From contig NZ_SJPP01000002.1 in NCBI RefSeq assembly GCF_007860075.1, forward strand, positions 62,001 through 126,000: a stretch of DNA of 64,000 nt. Direction: 5' to 3'. Both the position numbers and the translations under genes were made by a program. The stretch comes from Symmachiella macrocystis. GTDB taxonomy: Bacteria > Planctomycetota > Planctomycetia > Planctomycetales > Planctomycetaceae. Below are positions 45,039 to 53,862 of this stretch, in pieces; positions within the stretch are counted from its first letter, which is position 1; each line of letters opens with the position of its first letter. The notes under the pieces were generated by a model. It was not told the origin of the DNA and ran no database searches. It saw only the letters and a program-made list of their open reading frames with translations.

Positions 45039-47306
45039 ATGGCTGTTACAAGTGCGGCATGGGGAATCGAAATCGGGCAGGCCGGGCTGAAAGCAATCCG
45101 GCTGGAGTATTCGGAGGCTGCCGAACAAGTCGTTGCGACGGCATTCGATTTTGTCGCACATCCCAAGATTCTTTCACAGCCCGACGCCAACCCGGAAGCA
45201 TTGATCCACGAAGCGCTCGACACGTTTTTGACTCGCAATAATGTTGAAGGCGATCTGATTAGCATTAGCGTCCCGGGGCAAACCGCCTTGGCCCGCTTCA
45301 TTCAGTTACCGCCGGTCGAGTCGAGTAAAGTGGCGGAGATCGTCAAATACGAAGCGCGACAACAAATCCCCTTCGCCCTCGAAGACGTCATCTGGGACTA
45401 CCAGCCGCTAGGCAGTGGGACAGAAGAAGGCGGGTTCATGCTGGATGCGGAAGTTGGCCTGTTCGCCATGAAGCGCGACCAAGTCCAACAGTGCCTGCAG
45501 CCGTTCCTGGATCAACTGGTTGAAGTCGAATCGATTCAGATTTCGCCGTTGGCAATTTACAATTTCATCTGCTACGACCAAATGGATCTGGGCAAGGATG
45601 ATCCGGTTGATCCTGATGCGGATTACACGATTGTGCTCGACATGGGAGCTGATAATACAACCCTACTGGTCACAAACGGTCAAAAGATTTGGTTGCGTAA
45701 CGTTCCCATCGGCGGCAACCACTTTACGCGGGCGTTGACGAAGGATCTGAAACTGACCTTCGCTAAGGCGGAGCACCTGAAATGTAACGCCACAAAATCT
45801 CCGGATCCCCGTTCTGTGTTCCAAGCACTGCGTCCCGTATTTAACGATTATGTCTCGGAAATCCGTCGCTCGATTGGGTACTTCTCCAGCGTCAACAAAG
45901 AAGCCAAGATCGAAAAAGTTGTGGGCGTGGGCAACGGCTTTAAATTGGCCGGTTTGCAAAAATTCCTGCAACAGAATCTCCAGTACCAGGTCGACCGCGT
46001 GCATTCATTCGATGCCGTTTCGGGCGATGCCGTGCTGCGAGCGCCGTTGTTCCAAGACAACATCATGAGCTTCGCCGTCCCGTACGGTTTGGCGTTGCAA
46101 TCGCTGGGTTTGACACGGATTCACACGTCACTCTTACCACCTGAGATCACGACCGAACGCTTGATCCGCAAGAAAAAACCGTGGGCGATTGCAGCAGCCG
46201 CATCGTTGTTGGTCGGCTTTACTCTTTCAGCCATCGGCTACACGAGCGTGATGGCATCAGTGGAGAAGGATATTTGGTCCAGCGCCGAGGAGAATGCCAA
46301 GCAGGTGCAACTACAGGCCAATGGCTTTAAGTCAAATTATTCCGCTGCCACCTCCGCCAACCAGGCGTTACGGCAAACCGGAGATACGCTGGTTGGTGTC
46401 GAAGAGGACCGCATCTACTGGCCTGAACTTTACAAGGCGATCAACGAGTGCTTGCCGCGCGAAGTGGGCGATGAAGGCGTAGAGTCCGACGACCCATCCA
46501 AAAAGAAACGGATTCAGATCAATTCGATACGAGTTCGTTTTATTGACGAGTTAACCGATTGGTATGTCGAACTCACCGAAGCACAAAAGGCCGAGATGCG
46601 AGAGGACGACCAAAAGCTTGCACCATCCGGTCCGGGTTATTTGGTCATGTTGAGCTGCCAGCACAGCTACAAAGAAGACGACCCCCGATTTACAAGTCGG
46701 ATGTGGATTCGCCAAACCATTTTAGAGAATCTGAAACAGTGGACCGTGCAACAGGACAAAGTACTGGCTGAGATCCCTGTGCGAAAAATTGGGATCACGC
46801 ATCCCGTCTTGGCTTTCGCATCCAAGGAACAACGCCTACCTGACCTGATTCCTAAGCCTGGCCAAATCATCGACGATCGGATGGCGAAAAATGATCGCGG
46901 ACGTTCCCGAGGTGGTTCCAACTTTGGTGCGGATGACGATCTTTTCAGTGGCAGAGGTAAAAGTCGCCGTGGTGGCGGAGGCAGCGGTAGTATTGCCAGA
47001 CCAACCATCAGTGCGGATACGCTACCCACGTTAAATACGACGATGACGGAGATCGAGTATTGGGAAGTGCCACTGACACAATTTCAAATTCAATTTGTCT
47101 GGCAGCCGACCCCCTTCAAGCTGCGGCAAGACGTTGATCCGGCATTCGCTGAATCGGCCGGAGATGCTCAAGCGGGCGAAGAAGGAAGTGCAGTTCAAGC
47201 ACCCGGGACTGGCGAATTGAATGAAACAAACGACACTTCGCCGACTCAAGGTGAACCGTCTGCGGATGCTACACCAGCATCGCCGGCTGGGAACGAAAAC
47301 AATTAG
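45039..47306 (+). CDS. pilM: PilM-PilN fusion protein with RG-rich insert
   Basis: The 755-residue protein begins with an actin-fold PilM domain (about residues 1-365): WGIEIGQAGLKAI, DMGADNTTLLV and VGVGNGFKLAGL are its nucleotide-binding segments, and SVPGQTALARFIQLPPV and YEARQQIPF are PilM signatures. A membrane helix follows at about 381-405, then a periplasmic PilN/PilO-like helical region, so PilM and a PilN-like partner are fused. Residues 619-651 form a Gly/Arg/Ser/Asp-rich insert (GRSRGGSNFG, RRGGGGSGS). PilM usually lies in the cytoplasm bound to PilN; fusion would tether them permanently. It heads a plus-strand operon with two further inner-membrane proteins. GGGAG precedes the ATG. 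Confidence 0.85.
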   Translation: MAVTSAAWGIEIGQAGLKAIRLEYSEAAEQVVATAFDFVAHPKILSQPDANPEALIHEALDTFLTRNNVEGDLISISVPGQTALARFIQLPPVESSKVAEIVKYEARQQIPFALEDVIWDYQPLGSGTEEGGFMLDAEVGLFAMKRDQVQQCLQPFLDQLVEVESIQISPLAIYNFICYDQMDLGKDDPVDPDADYTIVLDMGADNTTLLVTNGQKIWLRNVPIGGNHFTRALTKDLKLTFAKAEHLKCNATKSPDPRSVFQALRPVFNDYVSEIRRSIGYFSSVNKEAKIEKVVGVGNGFKLAGLQKFLQQNLQYQVDRVHSFDAVSGDAVLRAPLFQDNIMSFAVPYGLALQSLGLTRIHTSLLPPEITTERLIRKKKPWAIAAAASLLVGFTLSAIGYTSVMASVEKDIWSSAEENAKQVQLQANGFKSNYSAATSANQALRQTGDTLVGVEEDRIYWPELYKAINECLPREVGDEGVESDDPSKKKRIQINSIRVRFIDELTDWYVELTEAQKAEMREDDQKLAPSGPGYLVMLSCQHSYKEDDPRFTSRMWIRQTILENLKQWTVQQDKVLAEIPVRKIGITHPVLAFASKEQRLPDLIPKPGQIIDDRMAKNDRGRSRGGSNFGADDDLFSGRGKSRRGGGGSGSIARPTISADTLPTLNTTMTEIEYWEVPLTQFQIQFVWQPTPFKLRQDVDPAFAESAGDAQAGEEGSAVQAPGTGELNETNDTSPTQGEPSADATPASPAGNENN

Positions 47307-47395
47307 CAGATGGGTCACAGTTGGGACGCGTTGCGTCCCGTTCAACACATTTCGGCGCACATTGCAAACATCGAGCAAAAGCAGGAGTTGCAGTC

Positions 47396-48940
47396 ATGGA
47401 TAAACTTCGTGAAATCCTTGTCTATAGGTTTTGGATGCTGTTGGCCATTGCGTTGATCGTACCGCTTGTGGGGTGGTGGATTGGCTCGGGCGATGCCGCT
47501 TCGGCCATTTCTGCTCGCAAAAACGAAATCAATGCGGCCTATCAGGCAATTCCAAAGGGCGAACTGATCAATGACACCTGGATTAACGGCGTTAAGAAGA
47601 TCAATACAGAACAACAAGATCTCATTGACGCTGCCTGGGAGAAATTGGCGGAAGGACAAATCAGCCTCAAGACCTGGCCGCCCGTAATCGCCAACTCGAT
47701 GGCAAAATTGGGCCCCGATGAGGAGATCCCGTTGGACCTGCGGGACATCTACTTTTCAGGAGCCTATCATCGGGAATGGGCGGAAGTTTGGTTGATCGTA
47801 AATCCTATCCGATTTGGGAAGCTGGACCTTGAAACCGACAAGCAACCCATCTTGGGCATCGTGGATTTTTCAGTCGAAAGCCTCCCCGTTGAAAAATGGG
47901 GCGACATCGCCCCAACGACCAAGCAAATGCGTGAAGCACAGCAGGACATTTGGCTGTACAGAAGTCTGCTAGAAGCGATTGCTGACGTCAACGATGGTGT
48001 TGAAAACCGGTCCGATGCGGTCATTACTAAGATCAAATATTTGGAGCTGCTCGGTGGATTGGCCCACAAGGAGGAATTGGACAAGTTTGAAGGTTCTAAA
48101 ACCACTGAACCTCCGGCCAAAGACGCGGCAGATGACGAAGTCAAGCGGGACAAAAAAGGACGCGCCAAAAACAAAGGCGGCGTCACCAGAAGCTCAGGAA
48201 TCAGCGGATTCATCGATGATTCTCCCGCAATGGCTGAGAATTTTTTCCTAGACGCCGTCGAACTGGCCAGAGCGTCCGGAGCTGAAGTTGATCTTTTTGC
48301 CGACGAGGCAGATGACGATGCGGAAATCAAACCGACTGAAGTACGTCGGTACGTTCAGGAACTGGACCAATACAACACCCGTGCATTCAATATGGTCGTA
48401 GAAATGGACCACCGCCGAATGCCCGACTTGCTTGCCTCCCTCTCTGATTCTCCCTGGCCGATCAAGATTCTGCGTGTGGAGCTCACCAACGGAACTAACT
48501 CGAAAAGAGGCGGCGGGAGCAAGAAAGGTCGTGAATTGGATGAAGATGAGAATGACAACATTTTCATGGGTTCCACAGGACAATTCCAAGCGAATTCGCG
48601 ACCCTATGAGGCGCAGGTAGAGATCACCGGAACCATGCGGATCTTCAAATCGATAAATCAAGCGCCAAACACATCTGCAGATGAACAACAGCCAGGAATT
48701 GTTGCGGATGGCTCGACCACCGATTCACAACCAAACGATGTGGCAGCAGCTAATCCCAGCTTCCGTTCGGCCGAGTTTGAGGACATCGAGTTGTTGCGCA
48801 ACGTTACGGACCAAATGAAGCAAGCAGAAGGGCAGTACAGCTTCGGAGGCAGCCGTCGCGGCCGAAATCGTCCCGGCGCAAACGGTCGTGGCACCGGAAA
48901 TGGCTTGCTACGGATCGGCGACGGAAAAGGGGAACGGTAA
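47396..48940 (+). CDS. Inner-membrane PilN/PilO-like protein of pilus-type operon
   Basis: The 514-residue protein has a short cytoplasmic N-terminus, one membrane helix (about residues 11-30, YRFWMLLAIALIVPLVGWWI) and a large periplasmic part, the topology of PilN/PilO. It is much longer than these (about 200 residues) and contains low-complexity Lys/Arg/Gly/Asp patches: KRDKKGRAKNKGG, RGGGSKKGRELDEDENDN and RRGRNRPGANGRGTG. The region EMDHRRMPDLLASLSDSPWP and SRPYEAQVEITGTMRIF look like the folded ferredoxin-like PilO-type parts. AGGAG stands 8 bases before ATG 47396; the open frame extends to 47321 but without this site. It begins 89 bases after the PilM-PilN gene. Confidence 0.7.
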   Translation: MDKLREILVYRFWMLLAIALIVPLVGWWIGSGDAASAISARKNEINAAYQAIPKGELINDTWINGVKKINTEQQDLIDAAWEKLAEGQISLKTWPPVIANSMAKLGPDEEIPLDLRDIYFSGAYHREWAEVWLIVNPIRFGKLDLETDKQPILGIVDFSVESLPVEKWGDIAPTTKQMREAQQDIWLYRSLLEAIADVNDGVENRSDAVITKIKYLELLGGLAHKEELDKFEGSKTTEPPAKDAADDEVKRDKKGRAKNKGGVTRSSGISGFIDDSPAMAENFFLDAVELARASGAEVDLFADEADDDAEIKPTEVRRYVQELDQYNTRAFNMVVEMDHRRMPDLLASLSDSPWPIKILRVELTNGTNSKRGGGSKKGRELDEDENDNIFMGSTGQFQANSRPYEAQVEITGTMRIFKSINQAPNTSADEQQPGIVADGSTTDSQPNDVAAANPSFRSAEFEDIELLRNVTDQMKQAEGQYSFGGSRRGRNRPGANGRGTGNGLLRIGDGKGER

Positions 48941-49094
48941 CTGCTACCGGTTCATTGGGTGGGCCAATCGAAAAACGGCCAAAACCAATTGGTACGGTCA
49001 AAACTTACGATTTTTTAATTGACGATATTCCGGCAATGTGGCGCTGCACACCGGACAATTTCCATATGACTTGGAACAAAGCGAGGAGTCAGCC

Positions 49095-51443
49095 GTGAAA
49101 AATCTCGGTGACATGCTGAAGGGCAAGAACATCAAGGCGTTTTTCGTCAATCATGGGGAGAAAATAGGCGCGGCGTGTGTCGCCGTAATCATTTTGATCG
49201 CCTTGGTATCGACCGACTGGTCGCGTGATGAACGCACACCTGCGGAGTTAGACGCAGAGATCTCCGATGCCAAGACGAAAATCGCCCAAAGTAATTGGCC
49301 AGCCGAGAAGCAAGAAGAAGTCCCGCTACAGGATTTTCTCGGACAAGCCGAATCGTTGGTCGCGAATATGAATATCGCGCCCTATGAGTACCGCGTTCCG
49401 TTCATCGAACCGCTTGTCAAACCTTTAGAACTCATCACCGATACCAAATGGGGCGCTGTCGAAGAGTTGGTCGCCAAACAAGGTGTTTTCTTGATGGAAT
49501 TGTCGCCGGAACAGGCCGCGCAGTTTCCCGATCAATTGGCCGCCGGAACCGGCCGCGATGTGGAAGGGGATGCGACCGACAGCCTCGACTTGAGTATAAA
49601 GCGACGTAAAGACCGTTACCGACGACGGGGTGCCTCTTCCACTGGAAAAGGAAGAAACGATGATGATGATGACGGTGTAAACCTGAACATTCGCGGTCGG
49701 CGCCCCAACGGACAACGATTAGGCGGCTACTCTAACGAAAGTCGTAACCGCGGACGCGGTTCACGCGGTAACCGGTTGGGCGACGATTACGAGGACGTAG
49801 CTTACACCCAAGCACGAGGCCAACGCTTCGCTGCGGTCCGCGGATTGTTCAATGTCCGGCAACAACGATTGAATTTAGCTCGCGCACTGCGATTGCCACT
49901 CCCCAGCGATGCGGACCGACATTTGGAATTTCGTGGTTTTCGAATCCAACGTCAACGCGCTGTCCCTGGCGAGAATCCCTGGAAAGAAGAGAACTGGGAA
50001 GAGTTGGACATCGAAGAAGCGGTCCGTGTGCTCGCCGATGCCTCAGGTTTTGCGTTGCCGATCCTGGATCCACGGGTCACCAATCACTACATCACAATGC
50101 CTCTGCCACCTCGGTTGGAAGGCTATTGGACCGAAGAAGCGACCCATCCTCGGCTGGAGCAATTCAAACTCACGGATGAGGAACGTGAACAACTCGAAAA
50201 CATGATCACGAGTCTGCGAGAACAGGCTGATGAACTGCAGCGAAATGATGACAGTAAAAAGGGAGGCTTCTCAGAGCTGCAAATGGAAATCTCCGAGCTC
50301 CGTAATCGAGCCACGGAAGAGCAGATGAAAAAGCTCCGCGATTCGGCCGATCAATCCCCCAAAACCGTGGGCGACCGCGTCAAGGAAATCTTCGGCCTCG
50401 AAGCCCCCCAGGCAGGCGGTGCTTATACTGGCCTTGATATCACACGCGGAGGAGGAAGTGGAAGGGGCCGCGGACTTCGCGGCAGGAACATGCTGCGTGG
50501 ACGCAATGAGGATGATGACGACGGGGATGGCAGAAGCCGTTTCGGTCTTGGTCGCGGCAGAGGTGGCAGAAATGTTCGCCAACGCATGGCCACCAACCGT
50601 CAGCGAAATATGCTAGACGTACTGGATGATCCCCTACAAACTCAAGGAATCCAAGCCGCTATTGGACGCGTCTTGTTATTTCGGTATTTGGACTTCACGG
50701 TCAAACCAGGAGAAGCGTATCGTTACCGCGTCAAGTTGATCTTCAATAATCCCGCTTTTCAAGCGTACGAACGTGAACAAGTCGACGATGAAGCGGTGAT
50801 CCAAGGAGAAACGCGAGAATCCGATTGGAGTGAACCGTCAGAAGTGGTCGTCATTCCTCCCGATACGCACGCCTTTGTTGCCAACGCCACCATCGGTGAT
50901 GCACCGGGCCGCAACGGTGCCAACTTTGAAATCTATCAATGGCACCAGGAACTGGGCACCGTCATTAACGACAAGATGCGGGTTATATTCGGCCAATTCC
51001 TTGGCGGCACGAAAAACACGCTAGTGCTGAACCTTGCTAAACCGAGTTTCGAGAGCGAACTCGCCACCTTTACGAGCAGCATGGCCTTGGTCGATGCCAG
51101 TGAAGAACCTACGATCAACTTGGCGGACCATCCGGACCTCAAGGCAGCTCTGGGTAACCGTCGGGGCGTTCGCACCGACCGAGAAACGGCGATCGGTATT
51201 CCTTCTGAGGCGCTCGTAGTCAGGGAAGACGGTAGTGCAGTCCGCTTGGACTCTCTGTCACAAGAAAGCGAACGCGAGCGGCTGGAGGGTGTCCTCACGA
51301 ATGTTCGTAAACAATACGAAGACCTAAAAGACACGGGCGATGACGATCGGGGCTTTGCCACTGGTGGGAGGGGCAAGGACCGTGGGCGAGGCAGTGATCG
51401 CGGTTCCAATGCCTTGCGTAAAGGACGACGGGGACGACGTTAA
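49095..51443 (+). CDS. RG-rich inner-membrane protein, third gene of pilus-type operon
   Basis: The 782-residue protein has a short N-terminal cytoplasmic region and a membrane helix (about residues 24-40), so most of it is periplasmic. It carries three low-complexity Arg/Gly/Asp-rich blocks: about 169-250 (with KGRNDDDDDG, RGRGSRGNRLG), 451-497 (GGGSGRGRGLRGRN, RGRNEDDDDGDGR, GRGRGGRNVRQRM) and the C-terminal 33 residues. Between these lies a helical coiled-coil segment (about 350-435) and a beta-rich domain with YRYRVKLIFNNPAF that resembles a fibronectin-type fold. Start GTG 49095 has GAGGAG six bases upstream; another GTG at 49038 has no site. A rho-independent terminator follows at 51487. 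Confidence 0.7.
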   Translation: MKNLGDMLKGKNIKAFFVNHGEKIGAACVAVIILIALVSTDWSRDERTPAELDAEISDAKTKIAQSNWPAEKQEEVPLQDFLGQAESLVANMNIAPYEYRVPFIEPLVKPLELITDTKWGAVEELVAKQGVFLMELSPEQAAQFPDQLAAGTGRDVEGDATDSLDLSIKRRKDRYRRRGASSTGKGRNDDDDDGVNLNIRGRRPNGQRLGGYSNESRNRGRGSRGNRLGDDYEDVAYTQARGQRFAAVRGLFNVRQQRLNLARALRLPLPSDADRHLEFRGFRIQRQRAVPGENPWKEENWEELDIEEAVRVLADASGFALPILDPRVTNHYITMPLPPRLEGYWTEEATHPRLEQFKLTDEEREQLENMITSLREQADELQRNDDSKKGGFSELQMEISELRNRATEEQMKKLRDSADQSPKTVGDRVKEIFGLEAPQAGGAYTGLDITRGGGSGRGRGLRGRNMLRGRNEDDDDGDGRSRFGLGRGRGGRNVRQRMATNRQRNMLDVLDDPLQTQGIQAAIGRVLLFRYLDFTVKPGEAYRYRVKLIFNNPAFQAYEREQVDDEAVIQGETRESDWSEPSEVVVIPPDTHAFVANATIGDAPGRNGANFEIYQWHQELGTVINDKMRVIFGQFLGGTKNTLVLNLAKPSFESELATFTSSMALVDASEEPTINLADHPDLKAALGNRRGVRTDRETAIGIPSEALVVREDGSAVRLDSLSQESERERLEGVLTNVRKQYEDLKDTGDDDRGFATGGRGKDRGRGSDRGSNALRKGRRGRR

Positions 51444-51486
51444 CCCACAGGTCGCTATTTCGACGTATGATGTCTGACAAGTAATC

Positions 51487-51520
51487 GGGCGGCTGTCACT
51501 ATTAGGGCAGCCGCCCTTTT
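51487..51520 (+). terminator. Rho-independent terminator of pilus-type operon
   Basis: GGGCGGCTG (51487-51495) and CAGCCGCCC (51508-51516) form a 9-base GC-rich stem with a 12-base loop, followed by TTTT (51517-51520). It lies 44 bases after the last gene of the operon. Confidence 0.9.
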
Positions 51521-51554
51521 CGTTGATGCACTGCTGGGCAATACAAGCTCCACC

Positions 51555-52976
51555 TCAGCAAGGCGGCCCAGTCACCGTCGAGGCCTGCTCCGTCGAATCT
51601 CCCATTCCTGGCCGCTGTGCCAACAAGATTTCTCGCAATTCAGCGGCAATAAAAAACGATCCCGCCACACAAATCAAATCCATATTGGACGCTTGCCTCG
51701 CTGCAATATTCCAAGCCTCTTGGGGACTCTCCGCCACTACAAATTCTCTATCGGTCACCTCGCGCGCCACAGCGGACAATTCACGAACCCCTAATCGGCG
51801 CGGGTTGTTGAGGTATTGCGTCACCACGACCTGATCGAAGCGCGGTAATAGATAGCGAAGCATCTCCTCGACCGGTTTGTCCTTTGTCGTCGCAAAGATT
51901 AAGAGCTTACGCTGATTGGGAAAAGTGCTCTGAATGCTTTCACCAAAAGCGCGAATCGATGCCATGTTGTGGGCTGCGTCCAAGATCGTCAGTGGATCGG
52001 TTTGGATCACCTCCATTCGCACCGGACAGGTGACTGATTGCAATCCGGTGTAAATCGCCGACGTGGGAATGTTCCAGCCTCGCTCCCGCATTTGCAGAAC
52101 CGCTGCCGTCGCCAACGCCGCATTATGGGCTTGGTGTGCCCCCAACATTGGTAGATGGATGTCCGAATAATCCTGCCCTCTGGCGGTCACAACCAACGTT
52201 CCCCCCACCCCCTGCGGTGGCGACTCGGACTCACTTTTTGGCTCGTATTGAAAGCTCAGCTCCTGCCCCAGTTGCAGAATTGGCACGTTGCGCGTGTTGG
52301 CAATTTGCTCAATGGCTTCTCGGGGCAGGGGTGCAGTCACGCCGCAAATCAACGGGATACCCGGCTTCAGTATGCCCGCTTTTTCCCGAGCGATTTTATC
52401 CAAGGTCGCCCCTAAAATTTGCGTGTGATCCAAGCTGATGCTGGTAATGACCGTCACTTCCGGTCGGCAAAGATTGGTGGAATCCAAACGGCCCCCCAGT
52501 CCCACCTCCAAGACAACGATATCTACGTTTTCACGGCGAAACAGCAACCAGGCCATCGCCGTGAGAATTTCAAAATATGTCAGCGGCCCCAATTCACCCT
52601 GCGCATCGACGACTTCTACCGCGGTCCGTAACTGAGCCGTCAGCGAAACCATTTCCGCTTCACTCGGCGGCCGGCCATTGACCGTCATCCGTTCTTCCAG
52701 CCGTGTGATGTGCGGCGATGTGTATAAGCCCACGCGATATCCGGCAGCGGTGAGCATCGCCGCGGTCATCATCGCCGTCGAGCCTTTACCTTTGGTCCCT
52801 GCGATATGCACGGCAGGCAGCGAATCTTGTGGGTTGCCCAAGGCTTGTAACAGCGACCCCATACGGTCGAGTTTCAAATCGCGTGCCGAGTACTGGTTAG
52901 CTGCCAAACGTTCGTAGTTGATCCGCCCCATCAGATAATCGATGGCCTGCCGATACGTCAGTCTATCCTCTGTCAT
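51555..52976 (-). CDS. folC: Folylpolyglutamate synthase / dihydrofolate synthase
   Basis: The 473-residue protein is a Mur-ligase-family enzyme with the FolC P-loop VHIAGTKGKGSTAMM and the FolC-specific LGGRLDSTN and SISLDHTQILGATLDKIARE. It adds glutamate to folates, and possibly to dihydropteroate, in the cytoplasm. FolC is usually about 420-440 residues; the extra length lies at the C-terminus, which is rich in Thr and Pro. ATG 52976 (GGGGA upstream) is chosen over an in-frame start at 53021. Part of the folate pathway only: no other fol gene is nearby. Confidence 0.92.
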   Translation of the reverse strand: MTEDRLTYRQAIDYLMGRINYERLAANQYSARDLKLDRMGSLLQALGNPQDSLPAVHIAGTKGKGSTAMMTAAMLTAAGYRVGLYTSPHITRLEERMTVNGRPPSEAEMVSLTAQLRTAVEVVDAQGELGPLTYFEILTAMAWLLFRRENVDIVVLEVGLGGRLDSTNLCRPEVTVITSISLDHTQILGATLDKIAREKAGILKPGIPLICGVTAPLPREAIEQIANTRNVPILQLGQELSFQYEPKSESESPPQGVGGTLVVTARGQDYSDIHLPMLGAHQAHNAALATAAVLQMRERGWNIPTSAIYTGLQSVTCPVRMEVIQTDPLTILDAAHNMASIRAFGESIQSTFPNQRKLLIFATTKDKPVEEMLRYLLPRFDQVVVTQYLNNPRRLGVRELSAVAREVTDREFVVAESPQEAWNIAARQASNMDLICVAGSFFIAAELREILLAQRPGMGDSTEQASTVTGPPC

Positions 52977-53071
52977 CAAAATCCCCGGTGAATGGGCCAA
53001 CCGTGACCGGCGTCGAGGCATCTCTCAACAATACTTGGCTTTGTGAATGGGCAACCGTACCCCGCGCGGTG

Positions 53072-53737
53072 CTAGTTTTTTTTGTTCAACTCGCGAATTC
53101 TCAGTTTCCGAAAGTCAACTCGCAACGGCGGGCCGCTATGGACCTGTATCGCAATAATCCCCGAGCGAGCAATCTGCGGGTCCTCTTCATGATAATCAAC
53201 GGTCGTTACGCTGTTGATCTTGAGCAGAATATGATTGCCCTGTGCTCGGATGACGTACTCGTTCCAATCGTCTTTTTTTAAGACATCCTTCAATTTCGGC
53301 CCTGCTTGTGCCAACACTTTGCGGCGGCGATGTTCGTCGTAGAGACATCCCCAATAGTTCTCCCCGATGTCCGCCTGATACCCTTCGACCTCGCTACTCT
53401 CAGGGACGCGACGGGTACGGAACTGGACTCCTGAGTTGCCCTCGCCCTCATGTAGCTTAAACTCCAGCCGCAATTCAAAATCACCGTACTGTTTTTTGGT
53501 GGCGAGGAACTCATTTTGACGTATTCCAGGCGAGTTGCCGACGATCATTCCGTCGCGTACCTTCCAAAGTTTAAAATTCCCCTCCCAGCCCGTGAGGTCC
53601 TTGCCGTTGAAGATCGATTGAAATCCCCTCTCGACAGTTCCAGCCGTCGCGGGTTGATCTTCGGCGCTCACAGTTTGGCTGTCCAGCAGTCCGGCCAGAC
53701 AGACGCACAAAAAAATCCCTGATAACCGTCGCTTCAT
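53072..53737 (-). CDS. DUF1080 (3-keto-disaccharide hydrolase-like) secreted protein
   Basis: The 221-residue protein has a signal peptide (MKRRLSGIFLCVCLAGLLDS, cleavage near SAEDQ) and the DUF1080 hallmark FQSIFNGKDLTGWEGNFKLW, then the LRLEFKLHEGEGNSGVQFR and IGENYWGCLYDEHRRRKVL segments of this concanavalin-like fold. DUF1080 proteins are abundant in planctomycetes and relatives act on 3-keto-glycosides in the periplasm or outside. ATG 53737 has AGGA 9 bases upstream; an ATG three codons earlier and further upstream frames are less likely. Confidence 0.85.
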   Translation of the reverse strand: MKRRLSGIFLCVCLAGLLDSQTVSAEDQPATAGTVERGFQSIFNGKDLTGWEGNFKLWKVRDGMIVGNSPGIRQNEFLATKKQYGDFELRLEFKLHEGEGNSGVQFRTRRVPESSEVEGYQADIGENYWGCLYDEHRRRKVLAQAGPKLKDVLKKDDWNEYVIRAQGNHILLKINSVTTVDYHEEDPQIARSGIIAIQVHSGPPLRVDFRKLRIRELNKKN

Positions 53738-53862
53738 GGGAGACATTCCTAAAAGTTTAAGGGGCGCAACAACGTTTCGAGTGGTGCAGCGAACCAGCAT
53801 GTGCTGATGAACACATGGATCGTCTGCGGACCGTAGGTACCCGGGCGATTCATGCGATTGAA

